The position numbers and the translations under genes were made by a program. The notes under the pieces were generated by a model. It saw only the letters and a program-made list of their open reading frames with translations, ran no database searches and was not told the origin of the DNA. This document shows positions 38,701 through 47,454 of a stretch of 64,000 bases of DNA, in pieces (within the stretch, counting starts at the first letter, position 1; every line of letters begins with the position of its first letter). Source of the DNA: JAYEHL01 sp041653935 (GTDB lineage Bacteria; Chloroflexota; Dehalococcoidia; E44-bin15); contig JBAZEO010000003.1 of assembly GCA_041653935.1 (NCBI GenBank), positions 1 to 64,000 of the forward strand, written 5' to 3'.

Positions 38701-38915
38701 TAAAGCCCTCCGTTGCTGTTTTCTATGCGCTGCATGGCTTCATGGACCATGGCTCTTTCAAGCGCTTTGGATGATTGACCCACGATTTCTTCAGGGCTCA
38801 GTACGACCACGCACCCGCCCCGGGAACGAATGGCCTGCAGAACACTCCGTTCTTCCGGACTCAGAAAGTGGCTGCCTACCTGAACCACCTTCTGCGTTTC
38901 TCTTTGAGCAGCCAT
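38700..38915 (-). CDS. Small hypothetical protein
   Basis: 71 residues, paralogous to the 37149 gene (shared FxxPEER..L..IR..G..V.V.S.EE core). Helical C-terminus. Unknown. Confidence 0.7.
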   Translation of the reverse strand: MAAQRETQKVVQVGSHFLSPEERSVLQAIRSRGGCVVVLSPEEIVGQSSKALERAMVHEAMQRIENSNGGL

Positions 38916-39079
38916 GAGTCACCTCCCAAGAGGATTATGACACCCGCTATGGCAACCAAACCCGGATAGATCGGGATGCCAAGCGGGTTGATCTCAAAAC
39001 ACATCATCGCCGAATAGACAAGAGTGATGAGTCCGAAGGTCATGAGGAAGCAGGGCCCTACGAAGTTAGGTTCTTTCAT
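38876..39079 (-). CDS. Two-helix membrane protein
   Basis: 67 residues. Two hydrophobic helices (FLMTFGLITLVYSAMMCF, and LVAIAGVIILLGG) with a basic KEKRRRWFR end, so both termini probably face the cytoplasm. ATG 39079 sits inside the upstream gene. Unknown. Confidence 0.7.
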   Translation of the reverse strand: MKEPNFVGPCFLMTFGLITLVYSAMMCFEINPLGIPIYPGLVAIAGVIILLGGDSWLLKEKRRRWFR

Positions 39080-39521
39080 GGGGGTTCTCTGCATTTTCCT
39101 TGATATCCTGGGCTTGGGCTGCGATGTGGGACGGAGTGTCTTCGTCAGGCCCCATCTCGATCACTGCGTCAAGAAGAGCTTTCTCGATAAGCTTGAAGTT
39201 GGTATCTGCATACCGGTGCGGGATGGCGTTCAACCGCTGCAGTGCGTGGCCCAGCGCCTGGCACATTTGAACCATCAAAGGATTGGGGCCGATTACTTTG
39301 TGCATGGCCCGTATGACCTCGTCGGCGTCCCCCAGCGGGATGTCTATGGAGCAGTTGGCCCCGTTGCCCTTCGATGTCACCGGCTGAATGGTGATAGTTG
39401 CGGCATCGGGCTCCCGGTCAGTGTATTCATTGAGCCAAAGATTTACCCCTCTGCACTTTCCGGTTCCATTCCTGCCGTGAAATGTTACGTTGTCGTGGGC
39501 AGCCTTGAATTCTACGCGCAT
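39066..39521 (-). CDS. Hypothetical protein
   Basis: 151 residues from ATG 39521 with AAGGAGGAAGT, overlapping the radical SAM gene by 10 bases. Beta-rich first half (VEFKAAHDNVTFHGRNGTG), helices later. The long overlap suggests tight co-expression with the radical SAM protein. Unknown. Confidence 0.7.
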   Translation of the reverse strand: MRVEFKAAHDNVTFHGRNGTGKCRGVNLWLNEYTDREPDAATITIQPVTSKGNGANCSIDIPLGDADEVIRAMHKVIGPNPLMVQMCQALGHALQRLNAIPHRYADTNFKLIEKALLDAVIEMGPDEDTPSHIAAQAQDIKENAENPHERT

Positions 39522-40183
39522 ACTTCCTCCTTGATTGAGAGTGTGTATTCTTCGTTGTCTTCGCAATGACAGCACTGCCCGAAGCACCATTCATCGGGTA
39601 TTCTCGGTTCGAACACAGTTCCGAAGGTAGGTGCGTCGTCGCAGCCACAGGCTTTGATGGTTCCGTCAGGCATGATGATCATGTCTTCACACACGCAGTC
39701 GATTACTCCCCAGTCGCACCGGCCAGCACACATCTCCCTGCCCTCAACGTTGCGTATCGCCCTTTGGTCATCTGCAGGAGTGGGTACGTAGAAAGTATCG
39801 ATGCCTGAAGACTTTGTTTCCCTTGTGAACGCTTTCAGCACTTTGGGGTCGATAGGGTCGTGGTAGCTGTCCTGGCTCAGATCACAGCCTATTACTCCTT
39901 TCTGGGCCATCTTTGCCAGCGCCAAAGCGGTGTTCGTTATGCTGCCATTGGTGGCCAGCCAGACGTAGTCTATGTTGGCAATCGATTCCCCAAGAATCTG
40001 CCAGAACAGCGGATGCAATGTAGGCTCTCCTCCGCCCAAGGAGATAGCCTCCCCGCCCCAATCGAGAACGAACGCCAAGGCCTTCACCCAGGTTTCGTAA
40101 GACATGTCCTGGCCTTCCGCGGTGCAATTGCTGCAGCAGTGCTCGCAGCTCATGTTGCAGCGCGAAGTGATCATTACGTACAT
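39512..40183 (-). CDS. Radical SAM protein
   Basis: 223 residues. The cluster motif CNMSCEHCC (CxxxCxxC) at residues 9-17, GGGEPTLHP for SAM binding, and a Cys-rich C-terminus (CAGRCDWGVIDCVC.., CGCDD, CFGQCCHC) that could hold auxiliary iron-sulfur clusters as in SPASM proteins. I recall a family with this exact MYxMITSRCNMxCxHCC start in other phages, with no assigned reaction. Peptide or nucleobase modification are possible roles. Confidence 0.88.
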   Translation of the reverse strand: MYVMITSRCNMSCEHCCSNCTAEGQDMSYETWVKALAFVLDWGGEAISLGGGEPTLHPLFWQILGESIANIDYVWLATNGSITNTALALAKMAQKGVIGCDLSQDSYHDPIDPKVLKAFTRETKSSGIDTFYVPTPADDQRAIRNVEGREMCAGRCDWGVIDCVCEDMIIMPDGTIKACGCDDAPTFGTVFEPRIPDEWCFGQCCHCEDNEEYTLSIKEEVCA

Positions 40184-40195
40184 AGGCCTCCTAAA

Positions 40196-40223
40196 GAAAA
40201 AGGCCCCGGGATTAACCGGGGCC
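40196..40223 (-). terminator. Rho-independent terminator
   Basis: GGCCCCGG-TTAAT-CCGGGGCC followed by TTTTTC on the minus strand, after the 40240 gene and just ahead of the radical SAM unit. Confidence 0.9.
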
Positions 40224-40239
40224 CATGCTTCAGCAGAAG

Positions 40240-40671
40240 TTACTTCTCTATGGGAGCAAGCCCCATTCTGTTCAGCCAGTCAGAGCAGAGGTCGACACAG
40301 TCTCCGGCATCGACGTCCTTGTCGGGATTGACTCGCCCCGGGTATGCCTCGTCATAGTAGAACATTTCCTGCAGCGTCTGGAGGAACTCTTCAACTATGG
40401 GACGATTGGGCATTGACGGAACAGGAGGAAGAACATAGAGAGGATCCGGAGCGGGTTCCTCGGGCTCCTCGAGACAGATCGGGTTTTCGAGGTGCGCTCT
40501 GTCAGTACCAACCACGACGGACAGCAAGTGACTTGAAAGATCGAGGTCAATGCTCGCAATGTGATCGTACAGCAGGTTGAAAGTGTCTACATCAACACCA
40601 AACGCATTGTTGAGCAAGCCGTTGATGAGATCAACAAGCTTTTCCCGTTCGGGAGTTCTTTCAAGATCCAC
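40240..40671 (-). CDS. Hypothetical protein
   Basis: 143 residues from GTG 40671. N-terminal EREKLVDLINGLLNNAFGVDVDTFNLLYDHIASIDLDLSSHL parallels the 16245 gene. A PEEPAPDPLYVLPPVPS linker follows. Unknown. Confidence 0.7.
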   Translation of the reverse strand: MDLERTPEREKLVDLINGLLNNAFGVDVDTFNLLYDHIASIDLDLSSHLLSVVVGTDRAHLENPICLEEPEEPAPDPLYVLPPVPSMPNRPIVEEFLQTLQEMFYYDEAYPGRVNPDKDVDAGDCVDLCSDWLNRMGLAPIEK

Positions 40672-40837
40672 GGTTGACCTCAGCGATGGCTTTTGCTATG
40701 CCGGATTCCGTGGCATGGTCTTCAGGGATCCTTACGGATTCTCGGCGCTCCAGCTCGGCCAGCTTTTCTGCTTGAGTGAAGTCCGGGCTGGCGACAAGCT
40801 TCTTGAGCTTGAGTGATCCGATTTCAGGTTTCAACAT
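40661..40837 (-). CDS. 58-residue protein
   Basis: ATG 40837 with GAGAGG upstream; overlaps the next gene by 11 bases. Helical and charged (LKLKKLVASPDFTQAEKLAELERRE). Not in standard ORF cut-offs but supported by packing. Unknown. Confidence 0.6.
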   Translation of the reverse strand: MLKPEIGSLKLKKLVASPDFTQAEKLAELERRESVRIPEDHATESGIAKAIAEVNRGS

Positions 40838-40864
40838 AGCCTCTCTTTCTTTTCCTTCTTTGCG

Positions 40865-41374
40865 TTATTGCTGACTTTTAAGCCACTTTTTAAGGGCGCC
40901 GGTATCCATCAGGCATTTCTCTTGTCTCGCGTAACACAGGGTCCGGATGTCCATGTTGGCGTATCTGAGAAGAGATGAGATATCTACATCAGTGAGCCTG
41001 TAAGCTTCTTTAATGAACGATATTTCTATCTCTTGGCCTTTTTTGCTAGCTATATACTGCAGTATCGGTAGGAACTTCGATGTAGCTTTCTCGTCGTTCA
41101 CTACTTTTGCATTGGATACATCGACCCAAACCTTTAAGCCTTCCCAATCCTTGTCCAGGGATCGGCAGTAAAGAACAACTTCAAAACTGTCTTTGTTGGA
41201 CAATTTCTGCATTATCTTCGGCTTGGGTATCAAAGCTACGAATTGCAGCCTTTCTCCTGCCGGAACGTCCCTGGAGCCAGTCATGTCTTCCGGACATTCG
41301 CCTCCCGCAGGTACCTTGAGAATAGGAGTAACAACCGTTCCTGGCACAAGGTTTTGTGCTTCGTGCAGATTCAT
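40865..41374 (-). CDS. Hypothetical protein
   Basis: 169 residues from ATG 41374 (GGAGGTTATT). The C-terminus (KAYRLTDVDISSLLRYAN.., CYARQEKCLMDTGALKKWL) is helical, the N-terminal half beta-rich. A DNA- or RNA-binding role cannot be shown. Confidence 0.75.
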   Translation of the reverse strand: MNLHEAQNLVPGTVVTPILKVPAGGECPEDMTGSRDVPAGERLQFVALIPKPKIMQKLSNKDSFEVVLYCRSLDKDWEGLKVWVDVSNAKVVNDEKATSKFLPILQYIASKKGQEIEISFIKEAYRLTDVDISSLLRYANMDIRTLCYARQEKCLMDTGALKKWLKSQQ

Positions 41375-41400
41375 AATAACCTCCATTTCATGGCTTTTAC

Positions 41401-41715
41401 CTAAAGATTCTTGATCCACACCACGCAGAAGGTGGTGTAGCTGGGTAATGAGGAGCGAACGGCGGCAGTTATCTCATTCCATATCTCTTCCGAGAGGAAG
41501 TCTTGTTCGCTGCCTTCTTCACCCTCCCAGGTCATGAAGACGTCGCTGTCTACATCCGTCGGAGTGCCGGCAACATGCCAAGTGGCCGCTCGGCGACTTC
41601 CGTGCTTATTGGGCTCTTCCCCGTTGTAGTTGAGCATTTTGAGGAACCCGGGATCCTTGAACCACTCGGGGGCGTGAATCACAACGCATGGGACTGGTTT
41701 TTGTACCTCAATCAT
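41401..41715 (-). CDS. Hypothetical protein
   Basis: 104 residues. PEWFKDPGFLKMLN..HGSRRAATWHVAGTPTDVDSDVF is a pattern (F..WL....ATWH..G.......VF) known from phage hypotheticals. Overlaps the upstream gene by 8 bases. Confidence 0.7.
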   Translation of the reverse strand: MIEVQKPVPCVVIHAPEWFKDPGFLKMLNYNGEEPNKHGSRRAATWHVAGTPTDVDSDVFMTWEGEEGSEQDFLSEEIWNEITAAVRSSLPSYTTFCVVWIKNL

Positions 41716-41965
41716 TGCCTTCCCCGTTCTTGATCCTGTTGATCCTCAGGGCGTAGGCTTCGGCATCCAGCCAAGCCTGAGTTTCCAGCAGCTCTGCAAT
41801 GTCGCACTGCCTGTTGATCTCATCAACCAAGGCCAACAGAATGCCGGCCACCTTGTCCCCGGAGTGCATTCCCCGCAGGATCGAAACCTTGGCGCTCTTC
41901 ACTGCTGCCAGGATGTCTTCGTTCGAAACAGGTTTTACCTCTACGGGTTCTTTCTTTCTGGGCAT
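41708..41965 (-). CDS. Small hypothetical protein
   Basis: 85 residues; basic start (PRKKEPVEVKP) then helices. First gene downstream of a terminator. Unknown. Confidence 0.7.
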   Translation of the reverse strand: MPRKKEPVEVKPVSNEDILAAVKSAKVSILRGMHSGDKVAGILLALVDEINRQCDIAELLETQAWLDAEAYALRINRIKNGEGND

Positions 41966-41982
41966 GTCATTCCTTTCAGCGA

Positions 41983-42011
41983 AAAGAAAGGCCGGAGCAA
42001 AGGCCCCGGCC
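41983..42011 (-). terminator. Rho-independent terminator
   Basis: GGCCGGGGCC..CCGGCC hairpin followed on the minus strand by TTTCTTTTC; ends the transcript with the SMC-like gene. Confidence 0.85.
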
Positions 42012-42031
42012 CTGCAGCCGCTTGCTTTCTA

Positions 42032-42220
42032 TCACTCGCTCTTAGAAAACGGAACAGTACACCAATCCGGTATCTCCGGATTCTTCTCCCGGCCTATGTC
42101 TCGGTTTTCTTTCAAGCATCTGGCCACACCTGGATGATGGGGACGACCCGGTATGTACTTATACAGCAGGCAGTCCCCACATCGCTCCAGGTAGATGACT
42201 TCGATCTCGTCACCCATCAT
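42032..42220 (-). CDS. Small zinc-binding protein
   Basis: 62 residues from ATG 42220 (overlap with the SMC-like stop). CGDCLLYKYIPG..ARCLKENRDI..IPDWC: four cysteines in the C-x2-C-x-C..C arrangement common among phage mini-proteins. Unknown. Confidence 0.7.
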   Translation of the reverse strand: MMGDEIEVIYLERCGDCLLYKYIPGRPHHPGVARCLKENRDIGREKNPEIPDWCTVPFSKSE

Positions 42221-43509
42221 TCGGAGGCTTCCTTTACTGCACCTTCCTCGATGATGATGCTGCACTCGTCTCCGGTACTTACCCGGGTGGCGATGATCTG
42301 CAGCTTCTGCTCTTCGGCCCAGGCTGCGAACTTGGCGAGCTCCTGCAGGTCGTAGCGCTCCAGCTCATCGAGCAGGATGAACCCGCACTCCGGCCGGAGT
42401 TCCTTCACGATGGCAGCGGCCGTGCTGATCTGCTCGACGCCACTCATGCAGTCCCAAGCTTTTCCGTTGTACAGCAGCTCGCCGTCAACGACCTTGAGCT
42501 CGGGAAGAGGCATGGCGGAAGACTCCAGCAGGGCGGTCTTCATGGTCCTGAGGTTCTCGATCTGCAGCTCCGCGGCCTGGCGCTCTCCCGTGGCCTCGGC
42601 ATGAAGGTCTACCAGCTCCTGATGCCTGACATTGGCCTCCACCATCTTGTTGGTCTCCTGGGCGGCATGTATCTCATTGTACAGGAGAGAGGTGTCGAAT
42701 TTCTGCTTGCCGGACAAGTCCTTGGCGAGGATGTTGATTTCATCGGACATGTCGTGCAAAGCGTCTTGCTTCTCGGAAATATCGGCCTCTATAGCGGCAA
42801 TATCGGCGTACAGCTTTTCGCGCTGCTCCTTGAGGTTGTCAATTCTGACGCTGAGAGAACGATGATCCTCCTCGACACGCTGCTTTGCGCGTTCCGACTC
42901 GGCTATTCTGGCGTTGTGTTTGTTGCCTTCCTCCATCTTGACAAGCAGATCACTGATGGATACCGGTTCACCGGGTGCATCGGGAAAGAACGGGGCTGCT
43001 TTGACCCTGGCGAGGACATCCTTTTCCCTGTTGGCGGCAGAGGCTCGCTCGGTCATGCGATATTTCTCCATGCCGTCGAGCTCGTCGATCCGGTCCTGAA
43101 CTCCGATGACCTTCAGCAACGTCCTGGCTTTGTCCGGGTTGTTCATCTGCATGAACTTCCTGGGGATCAATGCCAGCTCGTCGATGAAGGCACTCAGGAG
43201 CTCCTGGCCGGCCTTCATCCCTCTTGGGTCTCTTACTGTCAGGTCGGAGTTTTTGCCCTTCCTGATGACCTCCAGGTCATTGGAAAGTAGGATCCTGATG
43301 TAAGGGTCGGTTTCTGCTCCGTCTCGCTTGGGAGAGGATGGTTTCATGCGGTTGCTGCCAAGGGCGAAGCAGATAGCGTCCAGAATTGTAGTCTTGCCCT
43401 GCCGGTTGCCGCCTCCGATGATCGTAAGGCCGTTCTGGTTGATATCCATCTTCACCAAGGCGACCTTCTTGAAGTTTTCGATGTGGAGTTCAACTATCTT
43501 GACTGACAT
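42217..43509 (-). CDS. SMC/Rad50/RecF-like ATPase
   Basis: 430 residues. Walker A GGGNRQGKTT (32-41), Walker B FILLDE (377-382), a signature-like MSGVEQ near 354 and a coiled-coil middle (residues about 150-330). Small compared with Rad50 (about 850), like the phage SbcC/gp46 or RecF-type proteins that clamp DNA for recombination or end processing. No partner nuclease (SbcD/gp47) is adjacent. Confidence 0.85.
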   Translation of the reverse strand: MSVKIVELHIENFKKVALVKMDINQNGLTIIGGGNRQGKTTILDAICFALGSNRMKPSSPKRDGAETDPYIRILLSNDLEVIRKGKNSDLTVRDPRGMKAGQELLSAFIDELALIPRKFMQMNNPDKARTLLKVIGVQDRIDELDGMEKYRMTERASAANREKDVLARVKAAPFFPDAPGEPVSISDLLVKMEEGNKHNARIAESERAKQRVEEDHRSLSVRIDNLKEQREKLYADIAAIEADISEKQDALHDMSDEINILAKDLSGKQKFDTSLLYNEIHAAQETNKMVEANVRHQELVDLHAEATGERQAAELQIENLRTMKTALLESSAMPLPELKVVDGELLYNGKAWDCMSGVEQISTAAAIVKELRPECGFILLDELERYDLQELAKFAAWAEEQKLQIIATRVSTGDECSIIIEEGAVKEASE

Positions 43510-43544
43510 TATTTCTCCAGTTCTCCTTTCGGGTTTGTTAAGGG

Positions 43545-43697
43545 TTACTCGTCTTCTTCTGCCAGGAACTCTTCGGCTTCGTCAGCGTTGGCTACGAGAT
43601 ACTTGAGGGCAAACAGAAGAATCTCATGGTCATCTTTGATGTGAAGCGATGGTATTTCCTCCCTGGCCTGCTCCACCAGCTCTTCAATTTCAGTCAA
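43545..43697 (-). CDS. Small acidic protein
   Basis: 50 residues from TTG 43697 (AGGAAGGA 7 bases upstream), or 62 from an upstream TTG with a poor site. Helical, with a tail EEFLAEEDE. Unknown. Confidence 0.6.
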   Translation of the reverse strand: MTEIEELVEQAREEIPSLHIKDDHEILLFALKYLVANADEAEEFLAEEDE

Positions 43698-43971
43698 CGT
43701 TTGTTCCTTCCTCTCCGTTAGAAGGTCGGCCAACCCTTCGCTTTACGATGCCAAGGTCTTCGTGTGTAAATTCGCCCAGCTCGATCTCGACTGGACCGTT
43801 CCCCACGGAGAAAGCTTTGATCCAGAAGACAGTTTCCCTCTGAGGGTCGATTTTACCGCTGCGGATAAGTGTCTTGGCTCTATCCAGGGCGCCCTCTTGT
43901 GTCCACATGGACTCCTGGCCCATCTCGAGATTTCTCCCTTTCCTTATTACGATCAATCGGTAGCCTGGCAT
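43690..43971 (-). CDS. Small hypothetical protein
   Basis: 93 residues from ATG 43971, with GGAG 8 bases upstream. YRLIVIRKGRNLEMGQES.., then FTHEDLGIVKRRVGRPS with an AT-hook-like RRVGRPS. Overlaps the next start. Unknown. Confidence 0.65.
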   Translation of the reverse strand: MPGYRLIVIRKGRNLEMGQESMWTQEGALDRAKTLIRSGKIDPQRETVFWIKAFSVGNGPVEIELGEFTHEDLGIVKRRVGRPSNGEEGTNVD

Positions 43972-44714
43972 CACCTTGCTCCTGCAAGCGCAGCTTGCAT
44001 CACAACTGCCGGGTCTACTCCCTTACCAACGGGGTCCCGGAGCCATGAGTCATACTTGCTTTCATGGATGTACACACTGAAGTCCAAGTCAAATTGCCCT
44101 ACGCTGTCGATCTTGAACAGGATACGAGTTGCTCCCTTCTCTTTCAAGACCTTTGCGATGGCAGCGGGATCGTCATTCTGGCCACCATAAAGCCCGTGTT
44201 CATAGGCTTCGCTGTTGAGTTTGATGTATCCGTAATCCTCTGGGTTGATGTCAATGGTCATGGCTTGACGGACTTTGCCTTCAAAGCTCTCCAGGTATTC
44301 ACGGATAATGCTTTCATCGGATTTGACGCACTGATGACAAGTAAGGGATCCGTCCTGAATCCAGTAGGACCCAGTCCATCCATAGCTGTCTGGAGAAGTG
44401 CGAACAAGCTTGCCGCATTCATCGCATGCATACCACTCGTCACTCCATTCCAGGTTTACTCCGAAGCGGTATTCAAGCATTTTGCCCAAGTTGCACAGCG
44501 TATGGTCTTCCTTCTCAGGGCTGATGGTAATCGAGTTCCAGTCACCGGTGGCTATGATGCCTGATGCCGGGTCTTCGTACCCAGGCTCAGCGTATCCATC
44601 GTAGAAACTGATTTCATCAAGCCGGTTTTGTACTTCGCGTATTTTGGTTTTTTCCATCATACGTTCTATGAACTTGTGGAGCGTTCCGATGTCAGTTGGC
44701 TCGTGTTCTCTCAT
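43971..44714 (-). CDS. Conserved phage protein with zinc ribbon
   Basis: 247 residues from ATG 44714 (ATGA overlap). A central ribbon YACDECGKLVRTSPDSYGWTGSYW.., CHQCVKSD is a motif I know from other phages (Cys pairs around SYGWxxSYW), followed by a helical C-terminal half. Probably binds zinc. Role unknown. Confidence 0.75.
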   Translation of the reverse strand: MREHEPTDIGTLHKFIERMMEKTKIREVQNRLDEISFYDGYAEPGYEDPASGIIATGDWNSITISPEKEDHTLCNLGKMLEYRFGVNLEWSDEWYACDECGKLVRTSPDSYGWTGSYWIQDGSLTCHQCVKSDESIIREYLESFEGKVRQAMTIDINPEDYGYIKLNSEAYEHGLYGGQNDDPAAIAKVLKEKGATRILFKIDSVGQFDLDFSVYIHESKYDSWLRDPVGKGVDPAVVMQAALAGAR

Positions 44715-45328
44715 GCCCAACCTTCCTGTTTGGCAAACCGATCGATCTCCGGCCAGTCTATGTGATGGCAACCTATGATCACGCCGTCAGAGTTGATCTC
44801 GTTGACCGAGTAGTGCCCGACTTTGATTTCGGGAGACCTGATCTTTTTTCGCCTGTCGATAGCCCTCAAGATACGCCAGGCTCTTCTGGCGTGGTCGTAT
44901 GGCACCGTGACTCCCCAGGAAGTCTGGACCAGCATATGGTCCTTGGGGTTGTCTGCGTCCGTCCGGTCTTCCAGCATCACCGGTCTCAGAAGGATCGGAC
45001 CCGCGACTCTGTCTATTCTCGGATCTCCCGATATGAATGCCTCCCGGTCGGCTTTGATGTCTTCCATGAGCTTGGCCTGCCGCTTGGCTTCTTCCTCGGC
45101 TCTTCTCTTGCTTTCAATCCTTGCCTTTTTCAAGCTTTCCCGGTCGATATCATTCACTTCCGGGATCAGGTTCTCGAGGATCGGGATGTCTTCCGTGGCA
45201 AGGGTGAGAGCCTTTATACGCTCTGCCTGGGCCAGTTTGTCGTTGGCGTTACGGATCCAGCTTTCCTTCGTCCAGTCACTCCTGGCCCGAAGGTGTTTAC
45301 TGGCGCAGTCCATCGCCCTGTTGATCAA
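44711..45328 (-). CDS. Conserved phage hypothetical protein
   Basis: 205 residues. A long charged helix (RESLKKARIESKRRAEEEAKRQAKLMEDI) and a C-terminal part HMLVQTSWGVTVPYDHARRAWRILRAI..GHYSVNEINSDGVIIGCHHI that I recognise as widespread in phages. The start is uncertain (TTG 45328 or ATG 45313); no clear ribosome site, and the preceding 108 bases hold nothing else. Confidence 0.65.
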   Translation of the reverse strand: MINRAMDCASKHLRARSDWTKESWIRNANDKLAQAERIKALTLATEDIPILENLIPEVNDIDRESLKKARIESKRRAEEEAKRQAKLMEDIKADREAFISGDPRIDRVAGPILLRPVMLEDRTDADNPKDHMLVQTSWGVTVPYDHARRAWRILRAIDRRKKIRSPEIKVGHYSVNEINSDGVIIGCHHIDWPEIDRFAKQEGWA

Positions 45329-45436
45329 GTGCCTGATGATGGCATTGCCGGCTATTACGGCATCCTCTCCTCGGACGGTTCTACTGGCTTGGGGGGAGGG
45401 ATCCCAATCTCGTCGCCGAGGCAGACCACGCGGCCT

Positions 45437-45739
45437 TCACTCCTCAAGACTCATCTTCTCCACAGGGAAGTAAACCTTCTCAGCCAGCAATGGCGTCGCA
45501 TGTAGTGCTATTCGAATGTGTGCTGAGGTAATGGGGGAGTGCGTTCCCGCATTGATCAAGTAGATCGGCGTGTCGTCGATGTAGACGATGTCAGCAATGA
45601 GCATGTCGTATGAATACAGTTCCGTTCCCTCGAACCGTAGTCTGGACGCCTTCGCTTTTTCCTTGATCTGATGTGCCCAGTCATGGACCAAAGCTTCCTG
45701 GAGACGACCGGGGGTGCCTCCCCATGCATTGTAGCTCAC
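45437..45739 (-). CDS. Hypothetical protein
   Basis: 100 residues from GTG 45739 (GGAAGGCAG). Contains YSYDMLIADIVYIDDTPIYLINAG, beta-rich. Unknown. Confidence 0.7.
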   Translation of the reverse strand: MSYNAWGGTPGRLQEALVHDWAHQIKEKAKASRLRFEGTELYSYDMLIADIVYIDDTPIYLINAGTHSPITSAHIRIALHATPLLAEKVYFPVEKMSLEE

Positions 45740-45788
45740 TTCTGCCTTCCTCCATTTTCATTGCGACTACGATCTGATTCGTGTCGTC

Positions 45789-46037
45789 TTACCAAAGTTC
45801 CTCTGAGAGCAGTGTCCTCTGACTCTCGAAGTAAGCCTTACTTATTTGCCCACACCTGAAGGCCTCTATTTTGGCTTGCTTTCGATTGTAGTACCTGCCG
45901 GTGTCATCTACGAAGCCTTGTTCCTTCTGAGTCACTGGAGGCTTCCATCCTTGGGCCATAGCTGCCTTGATGCAATCACAGTGGCGGCGCCCGGTGATGA
46001 CCTCGTCTCCTCTTCTGATTGCTGCCTTGGTGATCAT
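45789..46037 (-). CDS. Conserved small phage protein
   Basis: 82 residues. VITGRRHCDCIKAAMAQG..QGFVDDTGRYYNRKQAKIEAF..GQI is a common phage mini-protein pattern (GRRHxDxI..QGFVxxxGRxxxRxEA..A..GQ). Unknown function. Confidence 0.8.
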   Translation of the reverse strand: MITKAAIRRGDEVITGRRHCDCIKAAMAQGWKPPVTQKEQGFVDDTGRYYNRKQAKIEAFRCGQISKAYFESQRTLLSEELW

Positions 46038-46063
46038 TCGTTGTGCCTACCCCTTTCAGACAG

Positions 46064-47431
46064 TCAGGCCCGATGCTTTTCAAGGATCTCATCAAAGGTC
46101 ATGCCTCTGACTACTTCTTCCTGGACCTTGGCCGGCATCAGATTCGCTTCGACATGGTAGTCATCGGAAGGAAAGGCTTTACCGGGGAAGAACCTGTGCA
46201 GCATGCCGCGGAAGCATTCGTCATCAAGGTTGCCTATCTCGAGGCAGAGGTCAATGCGGCCTGGCCGCATAAGAGCGGGGTCGATGCTGTCGATGGAGTT
46301 TGCTGTCATGATGATCACTCTGCCATGAGTGGCTTCCAGACCATCGAGGACATTGAGGACAACCGAGAGTCCGGATGACGACTGCAGGTCTTCGATTAAG
46401 TCAGATGACCGGTCGACATAGTTAAACCCACCGGGCATCAGTACCTTGCCGGGGCTATCCGAAGCGCCTGCTGGACCTACTGTGTTTGGAGCGCCTTCTT
46501 TGCTGTGAGCTGCTTTGTCGGCTTCCCTCAACTGCTTCAGCAGTTCTTCCCGGGCCTGCACAGTCCAGGAAGTGTCGATGTCTTCAATGGCAACTATGCA
46601 CTTGGCTTCGGCTGTAGCCAAAGCTGTATCGACCCAGTACAACCGATGTGCAGGAAGGATATTGATGTTGCGACCGAGATAGTCGGCAATGGCCCTGACA
46701 AGAGAGGATTTTCCGGTCCCCGGAGGGCCGTACAGCATAATGCCGAGGTGCCAGGGGATACCGTGTTGTATGCACCACTGCTCAGACGACAGAAACTTGT
46801 TGATGCGGTCGAGCAGCAACTGCTTCTTGGACTCCGGCAGCACTATCGAGTCCATCGACCTGTTGGGAACATTGCCGAGATCCATCCAGTATTCGCCGTA
46901 CTTCCTTATGCACGTTCCTTCATAGGTGATGGCCGCTTTTTTACAGTCTTCGAGAAGATTGTCGAGAGGGGCATGGGAGCGGCCCAGGACACGGATGGTG
47001 AGGCGTTCCTTCTCTACATCGGTAAACGACTGGTCGATCTTCTCGAGATTGAGAACAAACGGCCTTCTTTTGAAGATGCTGCCTCTCAACGGATGCCAGA
47101 TGACATGTTGGCCGTTGCCGACTCCCTTGGTTGCTTTGTCGTCATGGCCCCAGCGTCCGTTGCGGATCTGGATGCGCCTGATCTTGGTTGAATGCCCATT
47201 TTTATCAAGCCATTTCATGAAGTCATGAAAGCTGATCTGGGCTGATGTCAGCATCATTTCAGTGGAGAAGTACCGGATGATCAGTGCGCCGATCTTTCTC
47301 GGAATGCTTCTCAGCATCAACGTGAGGATGCTCAGCAACCCGGTGATCAGCATGCCGTCGAGAAACTGATTGCCGGTGTTGGGTATGATGCCGTTGAAAG
47401 CTCTTCCTATTGAGCTCAGTATGTCGCTCAT
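46064..47431 (-). CDS. BCS1-like AAA ATPase
   Basis: 455 residues. A hydrophobic N-terminal region (residues about 25-52, likely a membrane anchor), a BCS1-type middle (STEMMLTSAQISFHDFMKWL.., VLPE), Walker A YGPPGTGKSS (234-243), Walker B IVAIEDIDTS (279-288) and ANSIDSIDPALMRPGRID with the arginine finger. Mitochondrial BCS1 translocates folded protein across a membrane; bacterial/phage homologues have unproven roles. A membrane-linked AAA machine in a phage is unusual. Confidence 0.88.
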   Translation of the reverse strand: MSDILSSIGRAFNGIIPNTGNQFLDGMLITGLLSILTLMLRSIPRKIGALIIRYFSTEMMLTSAQISFHDFMKWLDKNGHSTKIRRIQIRNGRWGHDDKATKGVGNGQHVIWHPLRGSIFKRRPFVLNLEKIDQSFTDVEKERLTIRVLGRSHAPLDNLLEDCKKAAITYEGTCIRKYGEYWMDLGNVPNRSMDSIVLPESKKQLLLDRINKFLSSEQWCIQHGIPWHLGIMLYGPPGTGKSSLVRAIADYLGRNINILPAHRLYWVDTALATAEAKCIVAIEDIDTSWTVQAREELLKQLREADKAAHSKEGAPNTVGPAGASDSPGKVLMPGGFNYVDRSSDLIEDLQSSSGLSVVLNVLDGLEATHGRVIIMTANSIDSIDPALMRPGRIDLCLEIGNLDDECFRGMLHRFFPGKAFPSDDYHVEANLMPAKVQEEVVRGMTFDEILEKHRA

Positions 47432-47454
47432 GTGTTGTCACTTCCTTTGATGAA

